Shown here: positions 1 through 9,302 of the stretch, piece after piece
Numbering within the stretch: the first letter of the stretch is position 1
Layout: every line of letters begins with the position of its first letter
From: DATARN01 sp036264135
GTDB lineage: Bacteria; Actinomycetota; Acidimicrobiia; Acidimicrobiales; Palsa-688
Direction: 5' to 3'
DNA length: 64,000 bases
Assembly: GCA_036264135.1 (NCBI GenBank)
Contig: DATARN010000058.1
Coordinates: 1-64,000, forward strand
Program-made: the position numbers and the translations under genes
Notes under the pieces: model-generated
The model's database searches: none
Seen by the model: the letters and a program-made list of their open reading frames with translations, nothing else
Told to the model about the DNA's origin: nothing

Positions 1-40
1 CAATAACGACAAGAACGAATATCTAAGGAGATGACGGAAA

Positions 41-1150
41 ATGGCATCGATAAGGAAGGTCTCGACGGGTTGGCTGGCCCGGTGGCGCACCCCCGAAGGC
101 GAGTCGAGGTGCAAGACCTTTGACCGCAAGCTTGACGCCGAGCGTTTCCTGACGACCGTGGAGTCGTCGAAGCTCTCCGGCGCCTATGTCGACCCGGGCA
201 CCGGCAAGGTCGCCTTCAAGGAGTATGCCGAGCAGTGGCGAGCGGTCCAAGTGCATCGGTCGGGGACCGCATCCCAAATCGAGACAAACCTGCGGTTGCA
301 CGTCTATCCACGCATCGGGTCGAGGCCTATGGCCTCAATCCGGCGCAGCGAGATTCAGGCCCTGATCAAGGCGCTCGACGGCGAGCTCGCACCGGCCACT
401 GTCGTGCTGATCTACCGCTGGGTCGTCAGCATCTTCCGGTCCGCCCTGGCCGACCGGGTCATCGCCGAGACGCCGTGCCGCGAGATCAAGCTGCCGAACG
501 TGGACAAGCCGAAGGTCGTACCGCTTTCGGTCGAGACGGTGGAGGCGCTCATTGAGGCCGTCCCCGCCCGCTACGGGGCCTTGGTCGTTCTCGGCGCCGG
601 GACTGGCGTTCGGATCTCCGAGGCCCTCGGCCTGACAAATGATCGAGTCGACTGGATGCGGAGCCGCTCGGTCACGATCGATCGCCAGATGCTGCGCGAC
701 GCGGTGGTCGGCCCGTCTTCGGTCCCGTCAAGGACCGGAAGAACCGCCTCCGCACCATCCCACTTCCCGAGACCGTGCTGGCCGCCTTGGTCGAGCACGT
801 CCGGGTCTTCGGTCTGGGCCCGGACGGGCTGATCTTCACCAACTCGAAAAGGACTGCCGGTCCGGCGGACGACCTTCAGCGACATGTGGCGAGCCGCGGC
901 CGCTCCGCTCGGCATCCCGAGCGGGGATGGGTTCCACCAGCTGCGCCATTTCCACGCGTCGCTCTTGATCCGCCACGGGGAGTCCGTGACGACGGTCCAG
1001 GGCCGTCTCGGCCACGCCACTGCCGTCCAAACCCTGGACACCTACAGCCACCTTTGGCCCGACGCCGACGACCAAACACGGGCCGCCGTCGACTTCGTCC
1101 TCGGACCTGCCGTGTCACCCTCGTGTCACGCCAGCCAGTCCGGATCATAA
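41..1150 (+). pseudogene. Tyrosine-type site-specific integrase, split by two compensating frameshifts
   Basis: This is a phage/ICE-type tyrosine recombinase of about 370 codons. An AAGGAG ribosome site (25-30) precedes the ATG at 41. The N-terminal SAM-like core-binding domain and the first catalytic arginine (GVRISEALGL, Arg about residue 191) are in frame 2. Near 703-712 the family-like reading moves to frame 1 (PVKDRKNRLRTIPLPE and following), and at the AAAA run near 848 it returns to frame 2, where HQLRH (935-949), GHA and the nucleophile Tyr of TYSHLW (1043-1045) lie. All catalytic residues exist but never in one frame, so as read the protein is truncated at 832. Two real mutations or two sequencing errors are both possible. 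The gene ends 20 bp from rnpB, as expected for an element edge; the rest of the element would lie left of the window. Confidence 0.8.
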
Positions 1151-1167
1151 AACCGCTGGTCAGGCGG
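1151..1167. repeat. 17-bp sequence between integrase and rnpB, candidate att core (copy 1)
   Basis: AACCGCTGGTCAGGCGG starts immediately after the integrase stop codon and ends 3 bp from the 3' end of rnpB. It recurs exactly at 27663-27679. Position at the integrase/RNA-gene junction is typical of an attachment site, but no second element boundary is visible, so this is a hypothesis. The sequence can fold as a 4-bp CCGC/GCGG stem. Confidence 0.35.
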
Positions 1168-1169
1168 CT

Positions 1170-1561
<392 letters not shown>

Positions 1562-1642
1562 CACCATTCTCGCGCCGGGAACCCCGCCGTGGCACCATGG
1601 AAGATCCCATTTCAGGTGAGCCGACCGTTGGAGGCCGCAGTG

Positions 1643-2173
1643 GTGCTGTCCGCCGTGTTCTATTTCAGCCCAACCTTCATCGTCGTCGGCCTGATCGGGT
1701 TCGCCCTGACGATCTACTGCATCGTCGACATCGCCCGGCGCCCCGAGTGGGCGTGGCAGGCGTCAGGCCAGAGCAAGGCCCTGTGGCTGGTACTAACCAT
1801 CGTCGGCCACTTCCTCTGCTGGGTCGTCTTCGACACGATCTACCTGGCGGCCATACGCCCGAAAGTCGCGGCCGCCGGCCGCGGGGGGGTGCCCCCGACG
1901 GGAGGCTACGGCACGCCGTACGGCGGGGGATACCCCTCGCCTGGCGGCTACGGGACACCCGGCGGCTACGGCACACCCGGGGGATACGGAGCTCCGTCGG
2001 GCGGCTATGGGACCCCGGGCGGCTACGGCGGTCCCTCCTCCGGGTACCCGACGACTCCTCCGCCTCCGCCGCCCGCCAGTTCCCCCCCTCCCGGCTGGTA
2101 TCCCGACCCTGCCGGATCGGGCCAGCCCCGGTACTGGAATGGCCAGTTCTGGATGGAGGAAGGCCCGCACTAG
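1643..2173 (+). CDS. Membrane protein with Gly-Tyr-rich linker and C-terminal DUF2510 domain
   Basis: About 176 residues. The N-terminus has two hydrophobic helices (roughly residues 3-24 and 45-68) with CIVDIARRPEWAW between them, resembling the PLDc_N two-helix module. A low-complexity linker follows, built on GGYGTP repeats, then a proline run, and finally the DUF2510 signature GWYPDPAGSGQPRYWNGQFW. DUF2510 proteins are mostly actinobacterial and envelope-associated; the exact role is unknown. A GGAGG at 1630-1634 favours GTG 1643; GTG 1616 and 1640 are in-frame alternatives. The open frame extends further upstream but that part overlaps rnpB. Confidence 0.75.
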   Translation: MLSAVFYFSPTFIVVGLIGFALTIYCIVDIARRPEWAWQASGQSKALWLVLTIVGHFLCWVVFDTIYLAAIRPKVAAAGRGGVPPTGGYGTPYGGGYPSPGGYGTPGGYGTPGGYGAPSGGYGTPGGYGGPSSGYPTTPPPPPPASSPPPGWYPDPAGSGQPRYWNGQFWMEEGPH

Positions 2174-2200
2174 CGGCCGTCTGGGCCGGCGCCGGCCAGG

Positions 2201-4495
2201 TCAGGCGTTGAGGAGGTGGGCGGAGGCCCGCCGCCCGGGCAGCTTCTGCACTTCGACCGCGTAGGGCAGTTGCTCCTTGATGTCGGTGTCGTGGGTGACA
2301 ACCAGGATCTGGCGGAACCGGCCCCGCAACCGCTCGAGGGCCTGCAACATCCGGGCCTTGCGCTCCTCATCGAGCGGCCCGAACACCTCGTCGAGCACGA
2401 GCAGGCCGACCGTGCCTCCCGACTGGAACCGCACGTGCTCGCTGATCGCCACCCGCAGCGCCAGGTTGGCCAGATCCACCTCGGACCCGGAGAACCGGTC
2501 GAGCTGGAAGACGCGGCCGCCGTCGCATATCTGCAACTCGTAGGTCTCGGGGTCGACCTCCAGCCGGTCGTACTCGTGGTCCGTGAGCTCGCCGAACAGT
2601 TCCGCCGCCTGCAGCGCCAGCCGGGGTCCGACCGTTGCCACGATGGTGTTGCGGAACGACGTCAGCAGGTCGGCCAGCCGGCCCAAATGGCGGCTGTCGT
2701 CGGCCAGGCTGGCCAAGGCGGCGTGCTGCGCTTCCCCATCAGCCACCCGGCGGGCTTCGCCCTCGGCGTGGGCCAGGGCGGTGGCTGCGGCCAGCCGGGC
2801 GTCAGCCGCCGACCGGGCGGCCACCTGGTCGTTCTGGCGGGCGGCGGTGTGCGCCGCCGCCGCGGCGGCCAACGCTGCGGGGTCGAACGCCAGGCTGCGG
2901 AGCTTGTCGCGCAGCACGACCACCCGGTGCTCGGCCAGGGCCGCACGCTCTCTGGCCTGCTCCAGTTGGGACGCCACGGCGCCCTGGCGTTCCAACACGC
3001 CCTGTAACCGGGCGACCGTGGCCGCCGCCCCCCGCCGCGATTCGACCTCGGCGCGAAGGGCGGCCTCGAGCGGCACCAGCGACCCGTCCGGCACGGGACC
3101 CAGGCCCAGCAGGGCGCGGCGGGCCGACTCCAAAGTCTCCGCCGCGCCGGCGTGGCGGACGCGGGCCTGCTCCCACGACTGCCGGGCGGCCAGCCGCCGC
3201 GCCGCCTCTTCGCGTTGGGCGGTAAACGCCGCCGTGGCCTCAGCCAGCTCGTGATCGGCCGCCTGGCAGGCCGCCTCCAGGCCGCCCCGCCGGCGCTCGG
3301 CTTCCTCAACTTCGGCCGCTCGATGGGCTCGCACCTGCTCGAAGGCGTCACCGAGGGCCTGCCCGCACAAGGGACAGTCCGCCTCACCCGACAGTTCCGC
3401 CGAACGGGTCGCCTGCTCCCGCGCCCGGGCCAGTTCGGCGCCGGCCGCTGCCACCTGTCCGGCCAAGCGGGCGGCGCCGGCGCGCGCCGTGTCCAGGAGC
3501 TGCTGGCTGCGTTCGACCGCGCCGACGTCGGGTGGCGGCGGCTCGGGCGGAACGACAACCGCCGCCAGGGCACGCTCCGCCCGGACGACCGCCGCCACGC
3601 CGTCAAGCCGGACCACGACATCGGCCAGACCGGCGGCCTCGGGCCGGGCCCGGTCGAGCTCCTCGGTAGCGGCCACCAGCGACGCCTGCTCACCCTCGAG
3701 CCGGTCAACCGTGGCCACCGCCTCATCGAGCTGGCTGCGAGCCCCCCGGCCCTCGATCACGAGGGCGTCGTACTCCTGGCGCAGCTGGTCAAGGCGGCTG
3801 AACGCTTCCTCCGCGGCCACGACCTTGGCCCGGGCGGCGGCCGCGGCGGCGTCTTCGGTGTTGGCGACCACGGCGGCGGCCTCGGCGGCGGCGGCGGCAT
3901 CGGCCGCCTCGACCCGGAGCCGATCGAGGTCGGGGAGCATGCCCCGCAGCCGGTCGTGCTGCTGGCGGGTTTCGCGTGCGTCCTTGCGGGCGGCGTCGCG
4001 TGCGCTGTCGAGGGGGGTGATGCCGAGCAGCTGCAGGACCAGCTGGCGCCGTTCCGCCGGCGTCTTGTCAGAGAAGGCCGCCAGCTGCTTTTGCTCGGCG
4101 AACACCGATGCCCGGAAGGCGGCGTCGTCCATCCCCAGCACCTGGTGCAGGTAGCGGCTGGCGTCGCGGACCCCTTCCGCCATGGCCAGGCCGTCGCAGT
4201 GGACCTCGGCCTTGGCGGTCAGGTTTATGCCCGTCAGCGATCGCCGCACCAGGTAGAGGTGGCCCTCGTGCTCGAAGGACACCTCGGCCACACACTCGCC
4301 GCCAACGCCGGCGGTGCGCACGTCCTCCTTGCCGGTGCGGGCCTTCCCCCACAGTGCGAAAAGGATGGCCTCGAGCAGTGTGCTCTTCCCCGAGCCGTTG
4401 GGACCGTAGATCCCGATGAGGCCGGGCGGAAGCTCGAGGTCGAGAGGATGCTCGTACACCCGGTAGTTGCGCAGGCTGATCCGGGTCAGCAGCAC
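2201..4495 (-). CDS. sbcC: SbcC/Rad50-like ATPase (AAA, SMC-type, zinc hook)
   Basis: This is the ATPase subunit of the SbcCD (Rad50-Mre11) nuclease, which processes double-strand ends and hairpins. The 764 residues show a Walker A GPNGSGKS at residues 31-38, a long Ala/Glu/Arg-rich coiled coil, a CPLCGQAL zinc hook at about 370-380, the returning coiled coil, an ABC-like signature FSGSEVDLANL and Walker B LLVLDEVFGPLDE near the C-terminus. It is shorter than E. coli SbcC (about 1050), mostly in the coiled coil. The start is GTG 4495. It lies 19 bp downstream of sbcD on the same strand and is probably cotranscribed. Confidence 0.93.
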   Translation of the reverse strand: MLLTRISLRNYRVYEHPLDLELPPGLIGIYGPNGSGKSTLLEAILFALWGKARTGKEDVRTAGVGGECVAEVSFEHEGHLYLVRRSLTGINLTAKAEVHCDGLAMAEGVRDASRYLHQVLGMDDAAFRASVFAEQKQLAAFSDKTPAERRQLVLQLLGITPLDSARDAARKDARETRQQHDRLRGMLPDLDRLRVEAADAAAAAEAAAVVANTEDAAAAAARAKVVAAEEAFSRLDQLRQEYDALVIEGRGARSQLDEAVATVDRLEGEQASLVAATEELDRARPEAAGLADVVVRLDGVAAVVRAERALAAVVVPPEPPPPDVGAVERSQQLLDTARAGAARLAGQVAAAGAELARAREQATRSAELSGEADCPLCGQALGDAFEQVRAHRAAEVEEAERRRGGLEAACQAADHELAEATAAFTAQREEAARRLAARQSWEQARVRHAGAAETLESARRALLGLGPVPDGSLVPLEAALRAEVESRRGAAATVARLQGVLERQGAVASQLEQARERAALAEHRVVVLRDKLRSLAFDPAALAAAAAAHTAARQNDQVAARSAADARLAAATALAHAEGEARRVADGEAQHAALASLADDSRHLGRLADLLTSFRNTIVATVGPRLALQAAELFGELTDHEYDRLEVDPETYELQICDGGRVFQLDRFSGSEVDLANLALRVAISEHVRFQSGGTVGLLVLDEVFGPLDEERKARMLQALERLRGRFRQILVVTHDTDIKEQLPYAVEVQKLPGRRASAHLLNA

Positions 4496-4514
4496 GGTCG
4501 GCTACCGGATCCGA

Positions 4515-5633
4515 TCATCGGCTGGCCGCCTCGACGGCCCGGTCCAGGTACTGCAGCCCGAGTTCCCGGACCCGTTCCCGGTCGAGGCCGGTCAGGTCCT
4601 GCTCCTCGACATAACGCTCCCACCGCGCCCCCATGGCGCCCAGTTCCGGAAGCTCAACCGACCTCCCGGTCTCGGCGAACTGCGGCTCCAGCTTCAAGAA
4701 CAAGCCGGCCCGGGCCGCCTCACGTACCGCGTCGACGTCGAGGAGGCGGTAGGCCTGAGGATCCACTCCCTCGAGATACAGACGCGCCACCGCTCCGTCT
4801 GGGACCTTGGCGGCCCGCTCGAGGACCTGGTCCTGCAGCTCGCTCGGCGACAGCCCGATCGCAAAGACCGGTTCCAGGGTGACAAGTGGGCGTTGCCCGG
4901 CCAACGGTACGTGGCGACTCGACCCCGTGTCGGTGTCGAGCAGGACGATTCCCTTGGCCTTGTCCGGGTCGTCGGCAAAGGAGAAGGTGTCGGTCGAGCC
5001 GGCATACCAGATTCCCTCGGCGACGCGGGTGTGGAAGTGGTAGTGGCCGAGCAGCACGAAATCCGATCGCAGCAGGCCGGCGTCGACCTCGATCTCGTTG
5101 ATGTCGGCGTAGCGAGGCTGCACCTGGGTGATGCGGGGGTGGGTCAGCAACAGGTTGGCGCGATCGAGGCTGCGGCTGGCGTCGGCGATGGCCAGGGCGT
5201 CCAGGGTGGCCTCGACGGTGAGCATCTGGGGGACGGCGTGCACCACCAGGCCGGGCAGTTCGAAGCGCTCGTAGGTCAGCCGGTGGGCGAAATGCATCTC
5301 CGGGAACGTGTCGGCGAGGGCCGAGTACGGGCTTCCCGTGCCGGGCAGGCGGGGGGTGTCATGGTTGCCGCTGATGACAACCGCCCGCACGCCGTGCTCC
5401 CGGATCCGGGCCAGCGCCCGCTGCGCCACCCGGTAGGAGCGGTAGGTGGGCCGGGGGTGGTCGAAGACGTCACCGAGCCAGACGACAAGCTCCGGCTCCT
5501 GCGCCAGCGCCAGGTCGACCGCCGCCTCGAAGGAGCGTTCGAAGTCCCATTCTCGCTGGTTGACCCCGTCAGGGGTGGTGAATGGGTAGTACGAGCGCCC
5601 GAGGTGGGCGTCGCCGATGGCTGCGACCCGCAT
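4515..5633 (-). CDS. sbcD: SbcD/Mre11-like metallophosphoesterase nuclease
   Basis: This 372-residue calcineurin-like phosphoesterase is the nuclease partner of SbcC. Metal-binding motifs appear in order: GDAHLG (residues 7-12), LGDVFDHP (about 53-60), GNHDTP (about 95-100), a single His in LLTHPRI and GHYHFH (about 205). The C-terminal half is Glu/Arg-rich and probably contacts SbcC. The first gene of the sbcD-sbcC pair starts with ATG at 5633 and is divergent from the NERD gene, 37 bp away, so promoters must be packed into a short spacer. Function by family is confident; nuclease specificity is not shown by the sequence. Confidence 0.93.
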   Translation of the reverse strand: MRVAAIGDAHLGRSYYPFTTPDGVNQREWDFERSFEAAVDLALAQEPELVVWLGDVFDHPRPTYRSYRVAQRALARIREHGVRAVVISGNHDTPRLPGTGSPYSALADTFPEMHFAHRLTYERFELPGLVVHAVPQMLTVEATLDALAIADASRSLDRANLLLTHPRITQVQPRYADINEIEVDAGLLRSDFVLLGHYHFHTRVAEGIWYAGSTDTFSFADDPDKAKGIVLLDTDTGSSRHVPLAGQRPLVTLEPVFAIGLSPSELQDQVLERAAKVPDGAVARLYLEGVDPQAYRLLDVDAVREAARAGLFLKLEPQFAETGRSVELPELGAMGARWERYVEEQDLTGLDRERVRELGLQYLDRAVEAASR

Positions 5634-5670
5634 GCCCCAAGTGTCTCAGGCCGGTGCGACAGTTACAACA

Positions 5671-6375
5671 ATGTCATTTGCAGGGATGGGAAAAGGGGGC
5701 CGGGGCGGCGAGCCGGCGGGCTGGTCGACCGCGGCGGAATTTCGACGGGCCCGTCGGGCCGCGGCGTGGCACCGGCTGGTCAGTGTCGTCGGCGTGGTGT
5801 GCGCCACAGGGCTAGCGACCGGCGCCGTGGTGACCGGTGATGCCCGGCTGCTCATCGGCGCGGTGGCGGCCGCCGTGGTGGCCCGCTGGCTCCGGCCCGA
5901 CCGCGATCCCGAGCGCTGGGCCCGAGGAGCCGAGGGCGAGGTGGCCACCGCTCGTCTCTTGGGGGCGCTTCCGAAGCGCTACGCGGTGTTTCACGACCGG
6001 GCCCTGCCCGGCCAGCCCGGCAATATCGACCATCTCGTGATCGGCCCGAGCGGTGTCTGGGTGGTGGATACCAAGCTTCGTCGGGCGCCCCTTCGTGTCC
6101 GCCGAGGCCAGGTGTGGGCAGGTGACCACGTTGTCGACCCCGGCCCGGCGGGCCGCCAGGCCCAGGTGGTGAGCCGGGAGCTGGCGACACCGGTCGCCGC
6201 CGTGCTTGCCGTCCATGGCGACGGGCTCCGCCGTCGGGGCAAGGTCGTCGGCGGCGTTCGAATACTGCCGGCTCGTCGCCTCACCCGGCTGTTACGGCGT
6301 GGTCGAGGGCTGTCCCGAGGCGACGTGGCCTATCTGGCGGCGCGAGCCGATGAGCGGTTCGTCCCTCGCCGCTGA
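5671..6375 (+). CDS. NERD-domain (nuclease-related) membrane-anchored protein
   Basis: About 234 residues. One or two hydrophobic helices (about residues 30-72) are followed by a NERD domain: RGAEGEVATARLL, then NIDHLVIGPSGVWVVDTK, which supplies the Asp...Asp-x-Lys arrangement of the restriction-endonuclease fold. NERD domains are thought to act in DNA processing, although their activity is not well characterised. It is divergent from sbcD, which fits a DNA-metabolism role by context. ATG 5671 was chosen because an upstream ATG (5617) lies inside sbcD; ATG 5686 is an alternative. Confidence 0.82.
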   Translation: MSFAGMGKGGRGGEPAGWSTAAEFRRARRAAAWHRLVSVVGVVCATGLATGAVVTGDARLLIGAVAAAVVARWLRPDRDPERWARGAEGEVATARLLGALPKRYAVFHDRALPGQPGNIDHLVIGPSGVWVVDTKLRRAPLRVRRGQVWAGDHVVDPGPAGRQAQVVSRELATPVAAVLAVHGDGLRRRGKVVGGVRILPARRLTRLLRRGRGLSRGDVAYLAARADERFVPRR

Positions 6376-6435
6376 GCGGCGCCGGCCCGTTCGGGCGCCC
6401 CCGATAGGTGGTCGGGTGGCACGTACCGTGGCGGC

Positions 6436-7158
6436 GTGACCGTGCTTCAGCGCATCTGGCACCGGGCCCTGGTCAGCCAGGCGGCGCCTTCGGCCACGGT
6501 GATTGTGGGCAGCGCGGTCCTCGCCTTCCTCCTGGTGGCGGTGCCCGGACTGTGGCGGCGCAGCCGGCATCTGGTCACCGTCGCCCATGAGGCCGCTCAC
6601 GCCATCGCCGCTCTGGCCAGCGGCCGGCGCCTGACAGGCATCCGTCTGCACGCCGACACGTCGGGGCTGACGCTGTCGCGAGGTCGCCCCTCGGGACCGG
6701 GAATGGTGCTGACCGCAGCCGCCGGCTACGTCGGCCCCGCCCTGCTCGGGCTGGGGGCGGCCGGGCTGTTGCGGCTCGGGCACGCCGTCGGTTTGCTGTG
6801 GTTGGTTCTAGCCGTCTTGGTGCTTCTGCTGGTGGTGATCCGCAACTGGTTCGGGTTGTGGTCGGTGCTGGCGGCCGCGGCCGGCGTATTCGCCGTCTCC
6901 TGGTGGGCCACCGCCCCGGTGCAGTCGGCCTGTGCCTATGCGGGCGTCTGGTTCCTCCTGTTGGCTGCGCCTCGGCCGGTCCTGGAGTTGCAGGCGACCC
7001 GCCGGCGGGGCGGTGCCCGCAACTCCGACGCCGACACGCTGGCCCGCCTCACCCATGTTCCAGGACTGCTCTGGGTCGGTGTGTTTCTCCTCGTCACCCT
7101 GGCCGCGTTGGCGGTCGGAGGCCAATGGCTGCTGGCGGGGCGCCATGCGCTCGGGTAG
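6436..7158 (+). CDS. M50B-like membrane peptidase-family protein
   Basis: 240 residues with about six hydrophobic segments. The first helix is followed by a VAHEAAHAI motif (HExxH zinc-binding type, about residues 55-63), characteristic of the M50B-like site-2-protease-related family common in Actinobacteria. The distal NPDG-type Asp motif of true S2P enzymes is not obvious, so proteolytic activity is not assured. GTG 6436 starts 60 bp after the NERD gene on the same strand. Substrate unknown. Confidence 0.8.
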   Translation: MTVLQRIWHRALVSQAAPSATVIVGSAVLAFLLVAVPGLWRRSRHLVTVAHEAAHAIAALASGRRLTGIRLHADTSGLTLSRGRPSGPGMVLTAAAGYVGPALLGLGAAGLLRLGHAVGLLWLVLAVLVLLLVVIRNWFGLWSVLAAAAGVFAVSWWATAPVQSACAYAGVWFLLLAAPRPVLELQATRRRGGARNSDADTLARLTHVPGLLWVGVFLLVTLAALAVGGQWLLAGRHALG

Positions 7159-7207
7159 CGGTTCGCTTTTATAGGCCGTTCTGCAGTGGTCGCGGTACCG
7201 TGGGGTC

Positions 7208-7441
7208 GTGTTGGTTTTGGGATTCTTTGCCGGTTTCGTTATCGCTCTTGTTCTGGCCGGTTGGGTGATCAGTCGACGCGATCACCGGCGGGGTTCGACC
7301 GAGCGGGATGCCACGGAGATGTGGCGGGAGAATGTTCGCGAGAACGTGCGCGACCAGCGGGCCATGATCGGCGGTCAGCGCATCAATCCCGACTTACGGT
7401 GGACAGATTGGGGCCGCCGAAACCATCGCACCGGCAAATAG
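7208..7441 (+). CDS. Small single-TM protein, unknown function
   Basis: 77 residues starting at GTG 7208. The first 20 residues (LVLGFFAGFVIALVLAGWVI) form one hydrophobic helix, then a charged cytoplasmic tail with a WRENVRENVRDQR repeat, predicted helical. It is not recognised as a named family. It lies between the M50-like gene and the NfeD-like/flotillin pair on the same strand, so a membrane-associated role is plausible by context only. Confidence 0.5.
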   Translation: MLVLGFFAGFVIALVLAGWVISRRDHRRGSTERDATEMWRENVRENVRDQRAMIGGQRINPDLRWTDWGRRNHRTGK

Positions 7442-7554
7442 CGGCTCTGCCTGGTTTGCCAGAAAATCGCGCGGTCGCCGTGGCGGCGTGCCACCATGAA
7501 GGTGCCGGCCGGCTTCACAGCGCTTACCGGGCGGCGGGTGAGGGCTGTTCGGAG

Positions 7555-7776
7555 ATGGAGAGTGTCGTGGTAGACCACCAGATGATCGGGAAGGTGGCCC
7601 GGGTCACCGGGCGCATCGCCCCGAACGTGCTCGGCGAGGTCATGGTGCCGGTGCGAGGAGGAAGCGAGGCGTTTTCTGCCTACGCCACCGAAAACGGCAT
7701 GACGATCGAAAAGGGCACGAGGGTTGTGGTGGTCGAGTACTTTCCGCCGCGGACGGTCGTTGTGACCCCCATGTAG
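7555..7776 (+). CDS. Small NfeD-like OB-fold protein
   Basis: 73 residues: an initial MIGKVARVTGRIAP strand-turn, EVMVPVRGGSEAFSAYA and a final GTRVVVVEYFPPRTVVVTP. This beta-strand pattern matches the C-terminal OB-fold of NfeD-family proteins, which usually sit beside flotillin/SPFH genes; the flotillin gene starts 25 bp downstream. Known family behaviour is assembly or support of flotillin membrane microdomains. ATG 7555 is used; GTG 7567, with GGAG at 7557-7560, is an alternative. There is no transmembrane segment, unlike full-length NfeD. Confidence 0.65.
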   Translation: MESVVVDHQMIGKVARVTGRIAPNVLGEVMVPVRGGSEAFSAYATENGMTIEKGTRVVVVEYFPPRTVVVTPM

Positions 7777-7800
7777 CGCATTCTCGCGAAGGCGGGCGAT

Positions 7801-9285
7801 GTGATGAATACGGTTCTGATTGTCGCAGTGAGCGTCATCGGGCTCGCGCTGATCCTCATCATCCTGTTTAAGTCGATGTGGCGGGTTGCCGAGCCGAACG
7901 AGGCGCTCATCATTTCCGGAATGCGGGATCACGGCGATCCCGAATCACCGGAACAGGGTCTCGGGTTCCGGATCGTCACCGGCCGGGGCACCCTCATCAA
8001 GTTCGGCGTGGAAGCGGTGCGCCGCCTCTCCCTTGACCTCCGCGAGGCGGATTTGGCCATCGACTGCGTCACTCACCAGGGAATCCCCCTCGGGATCAAG
8101 GGCGTGGTGATCTTCAAGGTGGGCGACGACTACACCTCCATCGCCAACGCCGCCCGGCGGTTCTTGGACCAGCAAGACCAGATGGATGCCCGGGTGCACA
8201 ACGTATTCGCCGGCCATCTGCGCGCCATCGTGGGCAACATGACCGTGGAAGACATGATCCGCGACCGGGAGAAGCTGACCCAGTTGACCCGGGAATCATC
8301 GGGGACGGAAATGGAGAAACTGGGCCTGATCGTCGACTCGCTGCAGATCCAGGAGATCGACGATCCGACCGGCTACATCCAGAATCTTGGGAAGCCCCAC
8401 GCCGCCGCCGTTGCGTCCCAGGCGCGCATCGCCCAGGCCCAGGCTGATCGGGAGGCCACCGAGCAGGAGCAGATGGCCGAGGCGCTGATGGCGGAGGCCC
8501 GCCGCAACGCGGAGATCAAGAAGTCGGGGTTTCAGGCCGAGGTCGACGAGGCCGGGGCGCGGGCCCGCCAGGCGGGCCCGCTGGCCGAGGCCACGTCGCG
8601 CCAGGAGGTGGTGGTCCAGGAAACGAAGATCGCCGAGCTGGAAGCCCACCGCGAGGAGCAGCGCCTACAGGCGAGCGTGCGCAAGCCGGCCGACGCCAAG
8701 GCGTACGAGCAGGTCACTTTGTCCAAGGCCGGCCGCGACGCCCGCATCGCCCAGGCCGAGGCCCAGAAGCAGGAGGTGGAGCTGCAGGCCCAGGCCGATG
8801 CGCAGCGGGTGAAGATGGCGGCCGCGGCCGAGGCCGAGCAGGTGCGCCTGCGGGCCGGGGCCCAGGCCGAGTCGGTGCGAGCGATCGGCGACGCCGAGGC
8901 GTCGGCGACCAGGGCCAAGGGCTTGGCGGAGGGCGAGTCGGTGCGGGCACGCGGAGTGGCGGAGGCCGAGACCATCAAGGCGCGCGCCGACGCCCTGGCC
9001 GAGAACCAGGACGCGGTCATCGGCCAGCAACTGGCCGAGAACTGGCCGGCGATCGTGGAGGCGGCGGCCAAGCCGTTCGGCGCCGTCGACCAGATGATCG
9101 TGCTCAACGGCGCCCAGGGCCTCTCCGAGATCCTGGCGCAGGCGATGTCACAGGGCGTCACCGGCCTGCAGCTGGCCCGCCAGCTCCTCGGATCCAACGG
9201 TGGCGGGGGAGCGGGGGGAAGCAACGGGAAGCACCCGGCCAGAGGCGCCGACGCCGACGCCGACCGGACGGGCGGCTCGTCCTAA
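7801..9285 (+). CDS. Flotillin-like SPFH/Band 7 protein
   Basis: 494 residues (GTG 7801 or ATG 7804). An N-terminal transmembrane helix (LIVAVSVIGLALILIILF) leads into a SPFH domain (about residues 35-190; ALIISGMRDHG, GVVIFKV, NMTVEDMIRDRE), then a long Ala/Glu/Gln coiled coil with repeated AEAE and RAKGLAEGES motifs, and a conserved flotillin tail MIVLNGAQGLSEILAQA. Flotillins scaffold membrane microdomains. The adjacent small NfeD-like gene is the usual partner. Confidence 0.92.
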   Translation: MMNTVLIVAVSVIGLALILIILFKSMWRVAEPNEALIISGMRDHGDPESPEQGLGFRIVTGRGTLIKFGVEAVRRLSLDLREADLAIDCVTHQGIPLGIKGVVIFKVGDDYTSIANAARRFLDQQDQMDARVHNVFAGHLRAIVGNMTVEDMIRDREKLTQLTRESSGTEMEKLGLIVDSLQIQEIDDPTGYIQNLGKPHAAAVASQARIAQAQADREATEQEQMAEALMAEARRNAEIKKSGFQAEVDEAGARARQAGPLAEATSRQEVVVQETKIAELEAHREEQRLQASVRKPADAKAYEQVTLSKAGRDARIAQAEAQKQEVELQAQADAQRVKMAAAAEAEQVRLRAGAQAESVRAIGDAEASATRAKGLAEGESVRARGVAEAETIKARADALAENQDAVIGQQLAENWPAIVEAAAKPFGAVDQMIVLNGAQGLSEILAQAMSQGVTGLQLARQLLGSNGGGGAGGSNGKHPARGADADADRTGGSS

Positions 9286-9302
9286 CCGCCCGCGCCGCAC
9301 AC

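Noticed and set aside
3152..4882. Long plus-strand open frame opposite sbcC/sbcD
   Set aside because: Antisense shadow spanning two confident genes; no domain signature.
7331..7360. LexA-like GTTC-GCGA-GAAC palindrome
   Set aside because: It lies inside a coding region and arises from the repeated RENVREN codons.
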